DNA from: ASV31 sp965229765
GTDB taxonomy: Bacteria > Pseudomonadota > Alphaproteobacteria > Rhodobacterales > Rhodobacteraceae
Direction of reading: 5' to 3'
NCBI GenBank assembly: GCA_965229765.1
Contig: CBDDJT010000004.1
Location: 1,364,001 to 1,428,000, forward strand
Length of the DNA stretch: 64,000 nt
Shown here: in pieces, positions 41,230 through 49,447 of the stretch
How the letters are laid out: each line of letters starts with the position of its first letter
How positions within the stretch are numbered: position 1 is the stretch's first letter
Program-made: the position numbers and the translations under genes
The notes under the pieces: generated by a model
The model's database searches: none
Told to the model about the DNA's origin: nothing
What the model saw: only the letters and a program-made list of their open reading frames with translations

Positions 41230-41793
41230 TCAGCCTGAGTGGCCAAGCGGGTGCATGAGCCTGTTGGCCCAACCAAAGATCGCAATGGAATGGATGAGGT
41301 CCTGGATGTCGCTGTCGTCCATGCCCACGGCGCGCAGGGCCTCGATGTGCGAGCGATCGGCGCGGGGTGGTGTAACGGTCAGGGCTTCGGCGAAGTCGAT
41401 GATGGCCGCATCCCGCGGCGCCAGGGCATCGCGGCGACCGGAAAAAAGCGCCGATGTCGCGTCTGGCCCCGCCAGTTTGGCGTGCTGGCGCGCGTGCACG
41501 TTGGCGCAGTACCGGCAACCGTTGACGAGTGATGCGCCAAGCGCGCCCAGTTCGCGATCCTCGCGTGGCAGGCCGCCCTCTGCATACATGATGGCGTTGA
41601 ACAACTCCGTGCGCGCCACATAGCTGTCCGGATCATGCACAAGCGTGCGCACATAGGGTGACACCTTCTTGGCCGATGGCGTAATCCGCATGGCCTGCAG
41701 TTGCCGATCGGTTGCTTCCGCGATCTCGACCGGCGGAAGATGGGGCGTCCAGGTCAGGGGTTTGAGGTTGATCCGGGCGATGCCGTCACGCAT
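41230..41793 (-). CDS. Alkylhydroperoxidase/CMD-domain protein (Avi_7169-like), 187 aa
   Basis: A carboxymuconolactone-decarboxylase-fold protein of the peroxidase-related group. The redox motif NGCRYCANVHARQHAKL gives C-x-x-C-x-x-x-H, as in AhpD, and its C-terminal half ends in the usual IAIFGWANRLMHPLG. Its ATG overlaps the stop of the gene encoding a second CMD-like protein by 8 bp. From memory, such paired proteins form the Avi_7169/Avi_7170 families, linked to transporter and flavin-dependent oxidation operons; I hold that assignment with moderate confidence. Possible roles are peroxide removal or proton-relay chemistry on an oxidised intermediate. Confidence 0.78.
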   Translation of the reverse strand: MRDGIARINLKPLTWTPHLPPVEIAEATDRQLQAMRITPSAKKVSPYVRTLVHDPDSYVARTELFNAIMYAEGGLPREDRELGALGASLVNGCRYCANVHARQHAKLAGPDATSALFSGRRDALAPRDAAIIDFAEALTVTPPRADRSHIEALRAVGMDDSDIQDLIHSIAIFGWANRLMHPLGHSG

Positions 41794-42268
41794 CAGGAAC
41801 CTCCTTCAAGAGTGAAAGCCCGTGGACGATGCGCATCTCGTAGCAGACCTGCGCCAGCAACTCGGAGATGGCGATGATCTGCGGTATGGAATACCCTGCG
41901 GCCAACAGCGCCTGCAGATGGGCCACAGTGGCCGCGCCGGGGTTTGTCACGATCAGGTCGGTATGATGCGCCAGTGCTGCCAGCGCGGGGGTTTCCGGGA
42001 GGCAACCATTTGCCAGATCGCGCAGCGCCGGGTCATCGGGGGCAGGATAGCCGGCAAGAAGGGCGGGGTTTACCGCAAAGGCCGCCGCCCGATGGGCCAC
42101 GGCATGGCGCAAGTCCGATGACAGTCCAAGGTCGTCTTCAGGGTGGAGGACACTTGCCCGGCAGGCTTCCGCCCCTTGGACGAAGACGGGTCTCTCGGCT
42201 CTGAGTCTTTGCATGGCGTCGCCGAAATGCGCTCCGAGGGCGGTGTCTATGGCGTCTTTCGTGGTCAT
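41786..42268 (-). CDS. CMD-domain protein lacking the CxxC (Avi_7170-like), 160 aa
   Basis: A helical protein with the CMD-type HTDLIVTNPGAATVAHLQAL and SIPQIIAISELLAQVCYEMR. The redox C-x-x-C is absent, suggesting a structural or substrate-binding partner of the following CMD protein, with which it overlaps. Start: the ATG at 42268 (MTTKDAIDTALGAHFGD) fits family length and has GAGAG upstream; a longer frame to 42367 would overlap the TRAP permease gene. It lies 59 bp downstream of that gene on the same strand. Confidence 0.75.
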   Translation of the reverse strand: MTTKDAIDTALGAHFGDAMQRLRAERPVFVQGAEACRASVLHPEDDLGLSSDLRHAVAHRAAAFAVNPALLAGYPAPDDPALRDLANGCLPETPALAALAHHTDLIVTNPGAATVAHLQALLAAGYSIPQIIAISELLAQVCYEMRIVHGLSLLKEVPDA

Positions 42269-42327
42269 CTCTCGGCTCTCGGTCGCCTTTGAATGGCGTG
42301 GATTGTGTTTCGGGATCATCTGCGGCC

Positions 42328-43623
42328 TCAGGGGTTTGCGGGCCCCATCACCAGATCCGGCAGCCATAGCGTGATGATCGGAAACGCCGTGATCAGGATC
42401 AGTGCGACGAAGGGTGGGATCAGCAGGGGCAGGATCGCGATGGATAGCCGTTCGAACTTCACTCCGGACACGGCGGACATCAGGTACAGGCCGACCCCGA
42501 GAGGCGGCGTGGCGATCCCGATCAGCAAAGCTAGCGTGATGATCATGCCGAATTGCACGCGGTCGATGCCAAAGGCATCTGCAGCGGGCAACAGCAATGG
42601 CAAGAGGATGATCTTGGCCGGTGTCGCTTCCATGAAGCAGCCGATCACAATCAGCAGCACCACCACGAAAACCAGAAAGAGCGTGCGGCTGTCAATGGCA
42701 TCGAGAAACCCACTGGCGAAGGCCTGTGGCACCTGCTCGAAGGCAAAAAGCCAGCCCATGGTCTGTGAGGCGCCGATGATCATCATGATCAGGGCCGACA
42801 GCATCGCGCTTTCCTTCAGCGCCTTCCACAGCATGTCGAGCGTCAGGACACGATAGACCAGCCCGATGAACAACGTGTACACGCAGGCGATCACGCCGGC
42901 TTCGGTTGCAGTGGCGAAACCGAAGACAATCGCACCGAGGATGATGGCCGGGGCGACAAGGGCCGGTATGCCCTCCAGCACGGCGCGTCTGGCAGAGGCT
43001 AGGCTGCGAGGCTCTTCGCGCGGCATCTCCTGAAAGATGCACAGCACGCGGATGTAGGCGATGAACGACACGGCGACCAGAAAACCCGGCACGATCCCAG
43101 CCAGAAACAGGCGCGCCACCGACTCGTTGGCCAGCCAGGCATAGACGATCAAGCTGATCGACGGGGGCACGATCGGGCCGACCAGGGAGGTGGCTACGGT
43201 CAGCGCGGCGGCGAATTCATGGGAATACCCGCGCTTGCGCATGGCGCGCACTTCGATCTGGCCAAGCCCTGCGATATCGGCGGTCGCGGCCCCCGAGACC
43301 CCCGCAAAGATCAGCGAGGCGATGACATTCACATAGGCCAGCCCCGCACGCACGCTGCCGATCAGGGCAAGCGCAAAGTTGAAGATCTTGTCGGTCATGC
43401 CGACCGCGTTCATCAGATTGCCGGCAAGGATGAAGAACGGGATGGCCAGCAGGGCAGGCTTGCTGGCGCCTTCGATGATCTGCTGCGGAAATACGAGCGA
43501 GAAATCCAGCAGATCGGCCCAGTAGAGGCCCGCGACGGTGCCCGCGCCTATGGCGATGGTAACCGGAATGCCAAGCATCATCAGCAGCATGAAGCAGCCG
43601 ATCACGACAAAACCAAGGGTCAT
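42328..43623 (-). CDS. TRAP transporter large permease (DctM), 431 aa
   Basis: A twelve-span TRAP large subunit. The N-terminus has IGCFMLLMMLGIPVTIAIG, then the typical LLAIPFFILAGNLMNAVGMT, IFAGVSGAATADIAGLGQIE and SLVGPIVPPSISLIVYAWL, and the C-terminal half ends in ATPPLGVGLYLMSAVSGVKF. Its ATG overlaps the DctQ stop (ATGA at 43620-43623). It forms the ion-coupled channel for the ligand captured by the DctP-type protein at 44159. Confidence 0.92.
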   Translation of the reverse strand: MTLGFVVIGCFMLLMMLGIPVTIAIGAGTVAGLYWADLLDFSLVFPQQIIEGASKPALLAIPFFILAGNLMNAVGMTDKIFNFALALIGSVRAGLAYVNVIASLIFAGVSGAATADIAGLGQIEVRAMRKRGYSHEFAAALTVATSLVGPIVPPSISLIVYAWLANESVARLFLAGIVPGFLVAVSFIAYIRVLCIFQEMPREEPRSLASARRAVLEGIPALVAPAIILGAIVFGFATATEAGVIACVYTLFIGLVYRVLTLDMLWKALKESAMLSALIMMIIGASQTMGWLFAFEQVPQAFASGFLDAIDSRTLFLVFVVVLLIVIGCFMEATPAKIILLPLLLPAADAFGIDRVQFGMIITLALLIGIATPPLGVGLYLMSAVSGVKFERLSIAILPLLIPPFVALILITAFPIITLWLPDLVMGPANP

Positions 43624-44159
43624 TTGGCGTGCCCTGCGTCAAGTCCGTCATGCGGTGCGGACTGCGGATATGGATCGAACCTGCCGGTAAGAACGAGCAG
43701 GGCATGCACGCAGAAATGCACGACAAGGCACAGGGCCGATATGAACAGCGGCAGGCTGGTCACGTAGATCGGCAGGGCGATGGTTTCCATATGGCCCGTC
43801 TGCATCGCGGTCAGCTTCAGTGCGGGCGAAAGCACCATGTACATGAACAACAGGCCGGTCATGTCGGCAAAGACCGCCAGCGCCCGCCGGACCGGCAGCG
43901 GCATGCGCACGGCGATGATATCGACCACCACATCGCGGTTCTCTCGTATGTAGACATAGACGCCGAGGCAGGTCATCCAGACGAACATCAGCATGGTCCA
44001 GTGAAAAACCCAGTCATACGCCTCGCCCAGAAACGAGCGACTGAGAATATTCGCCGAGTTGATGGCCAGCATGACCAGCAGCAAAAGCGCAATCGCGGCT
44101 TTGAAGGCCGCCGCGATTGCATCCAGGCATGCTCCGACGAAGGAGAGGAGCCTGCTCAC
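43620..44159 (-). CDS. TRAP transporter small permease (DctQ), 179 aa
   Basis: A small membrane protein with four spans, including AAIALLLLVMLAINSANIL, WTMLMFVWMTCLGVYVYIRE and the loop RENRDVVVDIIAVRMPLPV characteristic of DctQ. The GTG at 44159 overlaps the DctP stop by one base (TAGTG), which explains the coupling; a longer frame to 44357 lies within dctP. It assists DctM. Confidence 0.83.
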   Translation of the reverse strand: MSRLLSFVGACLDAIAAAFKAAIALLLLVMLAINSANILSRSFLGEAYDWVFHWTMLMFVWMTCLGVYVYIRENRDVVVDIIAVRMPLPVRRALAVFADMTGLLFMYMVLSPALKLTAMQTGHMETIALPIYVTSLPLFISALCLVVHFCVHALLVLTGRFDPYPQSAPHDGLDAGHAK

Positions 44160-45163
44160 TATTGCGTGCTTTCCCGCGCGGCGCCGACGGCCTCCATCAG
44201 ACCTTGCGGCAATTCGCCGGCCGTCTCGCGCGCTGCGTAGAAATCGGCCGTTTTCGACACGATTGCAGAGGTATCGAAGCTGTCGGAATAGGTTACGCCG
44301 TCCAGCGCCCTTATCCGCTCGACAGTCTCGTCCGCCCCGGAGAAGATTGCGTTCCATGCAAATGCCGCGGCATCGGAATGGGCCCTGACAAGTGCGTCCT
44401 TGTTGGCATCGGACAGCGCCTGAAAGGCTTGGTCGTTCATCATGAAGGCAATGGCCTGGGGGTATTCGTCGGTGCGGATGATATATGGTGCGACTTCATA
44501 GAACCGTGTGGATTCGATGAGTTCGAGGGGCGAGGTCACCGCGTTTACGATCTTGCGGTTGATCGCATCATACACTTCGCCCCAGGGCAGCACGACGACT
44601 TCTGCCCCCATGTTTTCCCAGACGTCGATCACGAGCTGGCTGTTGAACTGGCGGATTCGAAGCGCTGCGATATCCTCGGACGAGGTGACCGGATCAACGC
44701 TCAGCAAGGTCCGGAACGAGCCACGCGGGAAGGCGGGTGCGTCCCCGAGGATCGAGATTCCCGACTGTTCCGTGACGTTGTCCAGCCAGCCTTGCACCAT
44801 ATCGCCCCGAATGAACGCGGCCCAGTGCTCATAGTCATCGAACAGGAAGGGCGCCGAGGCGTACCGAATGCTGTCCTCCCAGCGCGCGAGGAAGGTCATG
44901 GCGGACGGCGCAAGCTGGATCACACCTGCGCTGAGCTGTTCCACCACGGCGTCCATCTGCCCGATCTGCGAGTTGGGGAAAATCCGGATCGTCAGGTCAC
45001 CGTTGGAGTACTCGGCCGCTTTCTCGGCGAGGAGCTCATAGGCCTGTCCTTCGATGCTTTCCGGGGCCACCATGGAACTCAGGCGCCATGTTTCGGCTGC
45101 GACTGGCAGGCTGGCGCTGGCCACAAAGGCCGCAGCTATGCATAGGCGGGAAGGGTGGAACAT
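44159..45163 (-). CDS. TRAP transporter periplasmic binding protein (DctP type), 334 aa
   Basis: A signal peptide covers residues 1-23 (LCIAAAFVASASLPVAA, cleaved before ETWRLS). The DctP fold shows FPNSQIGQMDAVVEQLSAGV and RIRQFNSQLVIDVWENMGAE, whose Arg-containing segment normally contacts a ligand carboxylate; GEVYDAINRKIVNAVTSPL follows. So the ligand probably has a carboxylate. It is the first gene of a five-gene minus-strand operon (dctP, Q, M and two CMD genes) that is divergent from a LysR regulator 69 bp away. Confidence 0.9.
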   Translation of the reverse strand: MFHPSRLCIAAAFVASASLPVAAETWRLSSMVAPESIEGQAYELLAEKAAEYSNGDLTIRIFPNSQIGQMDAVVEQLSAGVIQLAPSAMTFLARWEDSIRYASAPFLFDDYEHWAAFIRGDMVQGWLDNVTEQSGISILGDAPAFPRGSFRTLLSVDPVTSSEDIAALRIRQFNSQLVIDVWENMGAEVVVLPWGEVYDAINRKIVNAVTSPLELIESTRFYEVAPYIIRTDEYPQAIAFMMNDQAFQALSDANKDALVRAHSDAAAFAWNAIFSGADETVERIRALDGVTYSDSFDTSAIVSKTADFYAARETAGELPQGLMEAVGAARESTQ

Positions 45164-45198
45164 GTGGTGTCTCCTGTCAGAATGCGGTTTTGGGGCTT

Positions 45199-45218
45199 TG
45201 CATTATCCCAATAATGCA
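45199..45218. promoter_or_regulatory. Inverted repeat between dctP and the LysR gene, probable operator
   Basis: TGCATTAT and ATAATGCA form a perfect 8-bp inverted repeat around CCCA, in the 68-bp space between divergent start codons. The inner part TTATCCCAATAA fits the loose T-N(10-11)-A pattern of LysR-family sites. It ends 14 bp before the LysR ATG, allowing repression of the regulator and activation of the transporter operon from one site. Confidence 0.65.
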
Positions 45219-45231
45219 TGAATATGGGCGC

Positions 45232-46224
45232 ATGATGTCAATAGAGAATAATAAAAGGTTCGATCTCAAGGTTCTGGAGGCCTTTCTTGCGGCCATGTCC
45301 TGCGGATCCATGACAGGGGCGGCCGCGCATCTGGGCGTAGGTCAGCCTGCCGTGACCCGCATGATCAAGGAGCTTGAGGTCGCCGTCGGCTTTCAATTGT
45401 TCCATCGCAATGGCCCACGGATATCTCCAACGGATCGCGGCCTGCGATTCCATGACGAGGTCCAGCGGGTCGTGGCTGGCCTGCGCCAGATCGGCCAGCG
45501 CGCCGAGGCGATCCGGACGGAAAAGGTCGCCTCCATCGATATCGCGGCAACACCGACCATGGCCGCCGGTCTCTCCGGTCCGGCGCTGATGGCATTGGGC
45601 GAAGATTTGCCCCATCAGGTCAATGTACAGACGATGAGCGCGGAGTATGTCATCCGGGCGCTGCGCAGCCGAACGGCGGATTTCGGTATTGCCGCCAACC
45701 CGATCGATCATGCCGGCCTCGTTCGGCACGTGGTCTGTGAATCCCGGCTGGTCGGCGTGGTTTCCGAAACCTCGCCGATAGCGGCGTCCGGCCAGCCCTT
45801 GTCGTTGTCGATCTTCACAAATCAGCGCCTGATCACGGTCGGCAATGCCTTTCGCATCCGCCACACCATAGATCAGGTCTTCAAGGAACTCGCGATCACC
45901 CCGCCATCGGAATTCGCCACCAATACGTCATTGAACGCGGTGATGGCTGCGCGTGCAGGGCTCGGGGTCGCCATCGTCGACCCGGTGACGGCCTATGGGG
46001 TGCCGGTCCATGGGGTGCGGATCGTCCCGCTGGAAATACGGATACCCTATGTCTGGGAACTGTTGAGCGACGCGGAACGCGCGCTGTCGCGTCATCTGGT
46101 CGCTTTCGTCGAGGCCTTCCGGCAAGCCTGTACCGCCACGGTTCCCGACTGCATCGTGAAAAGCGCCAAAGGCGATGGGGGGATCGCCCGTATCGCTCAA
46201 TCCTCGCAAGGAGAGTCGTCATGA
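45232..46224 (+). CDS. LysR-family transcriptional regulator, 330 aa
   Basis: The N-terminal winged helix is standard (FDLKVLEAFLAAMSCGSMTG, AAAHLGVGQPAVTRMIKELE, then GFQLFHRNGPRISPTDRG), followed by the effector-binding domain, with LGVAIVDPVTAYGVP near the end. It probably senses the transported carboxylate or its metabolite and controls the divergent TRAP operon through the inverted repeat at 45199. The ATG at 45232 is chosen from two tandem ATGs; an ATG at 45214 would overlap the inverted repeat. Its stop overlaps the next ATG (ATGA), so regulator and monooxygenase-like gene are co-translated. Confidence 0.87.
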   Translation: MMSIENNKRFDLKVLEAFLAAMSCGSMTGAAAHLGVGQPAVTRMIKELEVAVGFQLFHRNGPRISPTDRGLRFHDEVQRVVAGLRQIGQRAEAIRTEKVASIDIAATPTMAAGLSGPALMALGEDLPHQVNVQTMSAEYVIRALRSRTADFGIAANPIDHAGLVRHVVCESRLVGVVSETSPIAASGQPLSLSIFTNQRLITVGNAFRIRHTIDQVFKELAITPPSEFATNTSLNAVMAARAGLGVAIVDPVTAYGVPVHGVRIVPLEIRIPYVWELLSDAERALSRHLVAFVEAFRQACTATVPDCIVKSAKGDGGIARIAQSSQGESS

Positions 46225-47651
46225 GCGAGGCCACGGGTCTGGCCGCACTGGAAGCCGACTACGACCGGCAACGCATGCTGCTGAACCTACCTGCCAAACC
46301 CTGGATGCCGGTCACCACTGGCCCCGCGGCGGCGCCGGTGCTGGATGTCGCCATAGTCGGGGCCGGGCTGTGCGGTCTGGTGGCCAGTGCAGCGCTCGAG
46401 ATGGAAGGCATTACCAACGTGCGCCTCCTGGACCGTGCCGCGGCAGGACAAGAAGGCCCGTGGATCACGTTTGCCCGCATGGAAACCCTGCGAACCATCA
46501 AGGAAGCCGCCGGTCCTGCGCTGGGCATTCCTGCACTGACCTTCCGGGCCTGGTTTGAGGCGCAATGGGGCCAGGACGCCTGGGATGACATGAGCCTAGC
46601 CACCCGCACCATGTGGATGGACTACCTCAACTGGTATCGAAAGATGACGCGGCCCGATGTGCTCAACGATTGCGAGGTCACCGCGATCCTGCCCGAAGGC
46701 GCCTTGTTCCGCCTCGTGACGAGCGCGGGAGAGATCTGGGCGCGCAGGGTGGTTCTGGCCACCGGTCTCGACGCGCTTGGCGCGCCTCGGTTGCCGTCGG
46801 TGGCTCGGGGGATGCCCGAGGGTACGGTCTATCATGCCGCGGATGTCTTCGATGTCGCCAGCCTGAAGGGAAAGCGCGTGATCGTCGTGGGAGCCGGGGC
46901 GTCGGCGATGGACAACGCTGCCGCGGCGCTGGAAGCTGGATGTGCGCGCCTCGACCTGCTCGTTCGACGTCCCGCCTTGCCTGCCATCGACAAGTTCACG
47001 GGTACCGGTTCGCGGGGGATGACCGCGGGCTTCGTCGCGCTCGACGATGCACGGAAATGGGCGCTGATGGACGAGGGCGGCCGATTTCCCGTTCCGCCTC
47101 CAGCGCACTCGGTCGCGCGCGTTGCGTGTCACACGAATGCACATCTGCACCTGGGCGCGCCGGTCAGGTCCATGTCCCATGGGCCGCGCGGCCTGACCGT
47201 GCAGACGCCGCGCGCACGACTGGATGCCGATGTGGCGATTTTCGCGACGGGCTTCGGCATCTCGCTTCAGGACCGGCCGGAATTGGCGCAGTTTGCGCCG
47301 CACTGGCGCAACTGGGGCGATGTCGTGGGGGCCGAGAAGGCCGCTCGGAACCCCGAACTCGCTGCCCATCCGTACCTTGGCCTGGATTTCAGCTTTGTAG
47401 AGCGCACACCCGGCACCTGCCCAGCGCTGGCGCGCCTCTTGTGTTTCGCCTACCCGGCTGTGCCCAGCCACGGAAAGGTCACTTCGGGCATCCCGTCGGC
47501 CACGGAAGGCGCGCGGCGCCTTGCCACCGGTTTGGTCCGGTCATTCTTCGCCGAAGATGCGGACTTCCATCTTGAGCGGTTCGAAACCTTCGACACGCCG
47601 GATTTCGAAGCCGGGATCTGGCCTGCCACTCAATTCAGCAAGTCGGCCTAG
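46221..47651 (+). CDS. FAD/NAD(P)-binding flavin monooxygenase-like protein, 476 aa
   Basis: Two dinucleotide folds are seen: VAIVGAGLCGLVASAALEME (residues about 43-62, FAD) and VIVVGAGASAMDNAAAALEA (about 221-240, NADP), with IFATGF between the second fold and the C-terminus, the pattern of class B flavin monooxygenases (FMO/BVMO-like). The FxGxxxHxxxW fingerprint is only partly recognisable (GMPEGTVYHAADVFD). It may hydroxylate an N- or S-containing compound, or be a related oxidase. Coupled to the LysR gene and followed by an M19 dipeptidase-like gene 26 bp later. Confidence 0.75.
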   Translation: MSEATGLAALEADYDRQRMLLNLPAKPWMPVTTGPAAAPVLDVAIVGAGLCGLVASAALEMEGITNVRLLDRAAAGQEGPWITFARMETLRTIKEAAGPALGIPALTFRAWFEAQWGQDAWDDMSLATRTMWMDYLNWYRKMTRPDVLNDCEVTAILPEGALFRLVTSAGEIWARRVVLATGLDALGAPRLPSVARGMPEGTVYHAADVFDVASLKGKRVIVVGAGASAMDNAAAALEAGCARLDLLVRRPALPAIDKFTGTGSRGMTAGFVALDDARKWALMDEGGRFPVPPPAHSVARVACHTNAHLHLGAPVRSMSHGPRGLTVQTPRARLDADVAIFATGFGISLQDRPELAQFAPHWRNWGDVVGAEKAARNPELAAHPYLGLDFSFVERTPGTCPALARLLCFAYPAVPSHGKVTSGIPSATEGARRLATGLVRSFFAEDADFHLERFETFDTPDFEAGIWPATQFSKSA

Positions 47652-47677
47652 GCCGTTCGTCTCGAAAGGCTGTTGCC

Positions 47678-48664
47678 ATGAGTTCCAACGATCTTCACGC
47701 GCGATCCATCGTTATCGATGCACTGCAGTGTTCGGATTTCAACCGGGACCTGCTGCTCGATGCGCAGCAGGGCGGGATCAGCGCGATCAACGCCTCGTCC
47801 GTCCTATGGGAGAATTTCCGCGGGGGAATGGACTACGTGTCCATGTGGCGCGAGACGCTGGCAGAAAACGTCGATATCGCCATGGCCATCCGAACCACCG
47901 ACGACATCCGCCGGGCCAAGGCCGAAGGCAAGGTCGGGATTATACTGGGGTGGCAGAACACCTCTCCGATCGAGGACAGGCTCGACCATTTCGCTGTATT
48001 CAAGGCTCTCGGCGTTAACATCATGCAGCTGACCTACAACACCCAGAACTTCTTTGGCGCCGGTTATCTGGAGGTCAGAGACAGCGGTCTGACCGGGTTC
48101 GGGCGCGAGGCCGTGGACGCAATGGCAGAAAGCGGCATCCTGATCGACCTGAGCCATGTGGGGATTCTGACCTCGCTTGAGACTATCGAGCATTCCCCAA
48201 AGCCTGTCGCGATAACCCATTGCCTTCCTGCCGCGCTGCGTGATGTGCCGCGCAACAAGCCCGACGAGGTCTTTCAGGCCTGCGCATCCAAGGGCGGCGT
48301 CATCGGTACCTCGTTGTTCGCCCCGGGCCTGGCCAAGGGAAATGACGCCACAGTTGCAGATGTGATCGACGCGCTGGAATACATGCTTGATCTTGTGGGC
48401 GAGGATCACGTCGCCATCGGCACGGATTTCAATCACAACCGCCCGCGTCCCGGGCCCTGGCTGCTCTGGGCCAACAAGGACAAGGGCACCGGTCGCACGC
48501 TCGCGGATTTCGGTTCCGCCAGGATCACCAAGCCCGAAGGGATCAGGCACAGTCGTGACTTCGGCAACCTCACGGTGGAAATGCAAAGGCGCGACTGGGA
48601 CGAAAGCCGGATCATCAAGATCCTTGGTGGCAACTGGATGCGGCTGTTCGAGCAGACCTGGTAA
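47678..48664 (+). CDS. Peptidase M19 (renal dipeptidase-like) family protein, 328 aa
   Basis: The M19 TIM-barrel pattern is clear: LTYNTQNFFGAGYLE, DSGLTGFGREAVDAMAESGI, LIDLSHVGILTSLET, ITHCLPAALRDVPRNKPD and DHVAIGTDFNH, which contain the bridging Glu and several His/Asp ligands. However, the first ligand pair, HxD of the normal DGHND motif, is replaced (VIDALQCSDF), so the binuclear zinc site is altered. It may hydrolyse an amide or lactam other than a dipeptide. It is the end of the LysR-led operon; IS debris begins about 300 bp downstream. Confidence 0.82.
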   Translation: MSSNDLHARSIVIDALQCSDFNRDLLLDAQQGGISAINASSVLWENFRGGMDYVSMWRETLAENVDIAMAIRTTDDIRRAKAEGKVGIILGWQNTSPIEDRLDHFAVFKALGVNIMQLTYNTQNFFGAGYLEVRDSGLTGFGREAVDAMAESGILIDLSHVGILTSLETIEHSPKPVAITHCLPAALRDVPRNKPDEVFQACASKGGVIGTSLFAPGLAKGNDATVADVIDALEYMLDLVGEDHVAIGTDFNHNRPRPGPWLLWANKDKGTGRTLADFGSARITKPEGIRHSRDFGNLTVEMQRRDWDESRIIKILGGNWMRLFEQTW

Positions 48665-48999
48665 TGCGGAGTAGCCAGGAGTAAGGCGGTGCTGAAGCAG
48701 GACCCTTTCGCCGGGCATCTGTTCCTTTCCGTGGTATCCGGGGCGATCTTGTGAAGGTGAACCGCGAGGTTAAGCGGCGTGCCGACGTCATCGGCATCTT
48801 CCCGAATGATACGGCCATTCTTCACCTCCTCGGAGGGTCCGGCATGGTCCTCGGGACCGATGGCGGCCTAATTTCGAGCTGCTCGAGACCAACGACGAAT
48901 GAGCGGTCGCGCGGCGTCACACAAGCCTCGTAACTCTCACCCGCGTAACCGACAGTCGTACCGTCAGGCTGCCCGCCGTGGCAACGGGATCAAGCCCCG

Positions 49000-49134
49000 G
49001 CCGACCTGCAGACCGCCCATCCCGCGCCGGGCGACGTCGTCGCGGATCGAGGCTACGACACGCGCGCGGTTCTCGACCTGATCGAGGCCCACGGCGGACG
49101 CCGCCCCATCCTGACTCGGCTCAACAGAAAGGTG
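49000..49134 (+). pseudogene. IS5-family transposase fragment
   Basis: The frame GDVVADRGYDTRAVLDLIEA followed by HGGRRPILTRLNRKVQR is a central to C-terminal part of an IS5-family DDE transposase (the conserved D in ADRGYD). Start, first Asp and the downstream Glu region are missing, and the frame runs into unrelated sequence after KVQR. The stretch 48665-49000 before it has no gene I can support. Confidence 0.65.
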
Positions 49135-49210
49135 CAGCGGACTGGGGAGTGCCCCCGCTGGAGTGGTCCACCGATTGGAATAGATTTATCCCGTTTCAGG
49201 AGGACCAGAA

Positions 49211-49447
49211 ATGGCAGGAAAGCGAGACGAGCCCGAAGAGATTGTGCTGAAGCTTCGGCAGATCGAAGTGCTGCAAGGACAAGTGATGGCGATCGCGGAT
49301 GCGGTGCGCCAGATCGGCGTGACGGAGCCGATGTATTACCGCTGGCGCAAGCAATATGGCGGCATGAACAGGGACCAGCTCAAGCGGCTCAAAGAGCTTG
49401 AGTCTGAGAACCAGAGGTTGCGGCGCGCAGTGTCGGATTTGAACTGA
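49211..49447 (+). pseudogene. IS3-family OrfA truncated by an IS1111-type insertion
   Basis: MAGKRDEPEEIVLKLRQIEV, VTEPMYYRWRKQYGGMNRDQ and LKRLKELESENQRLRRAVSD are a standard IS3-type OrfA. Homology ends at VSDL, exactly where the left end of the IS1111-type element begins, so OrfB and the OrfA tail were displaced or lost. GGAGGACCAGAA precedes the ATG. Confidence 0.78.
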
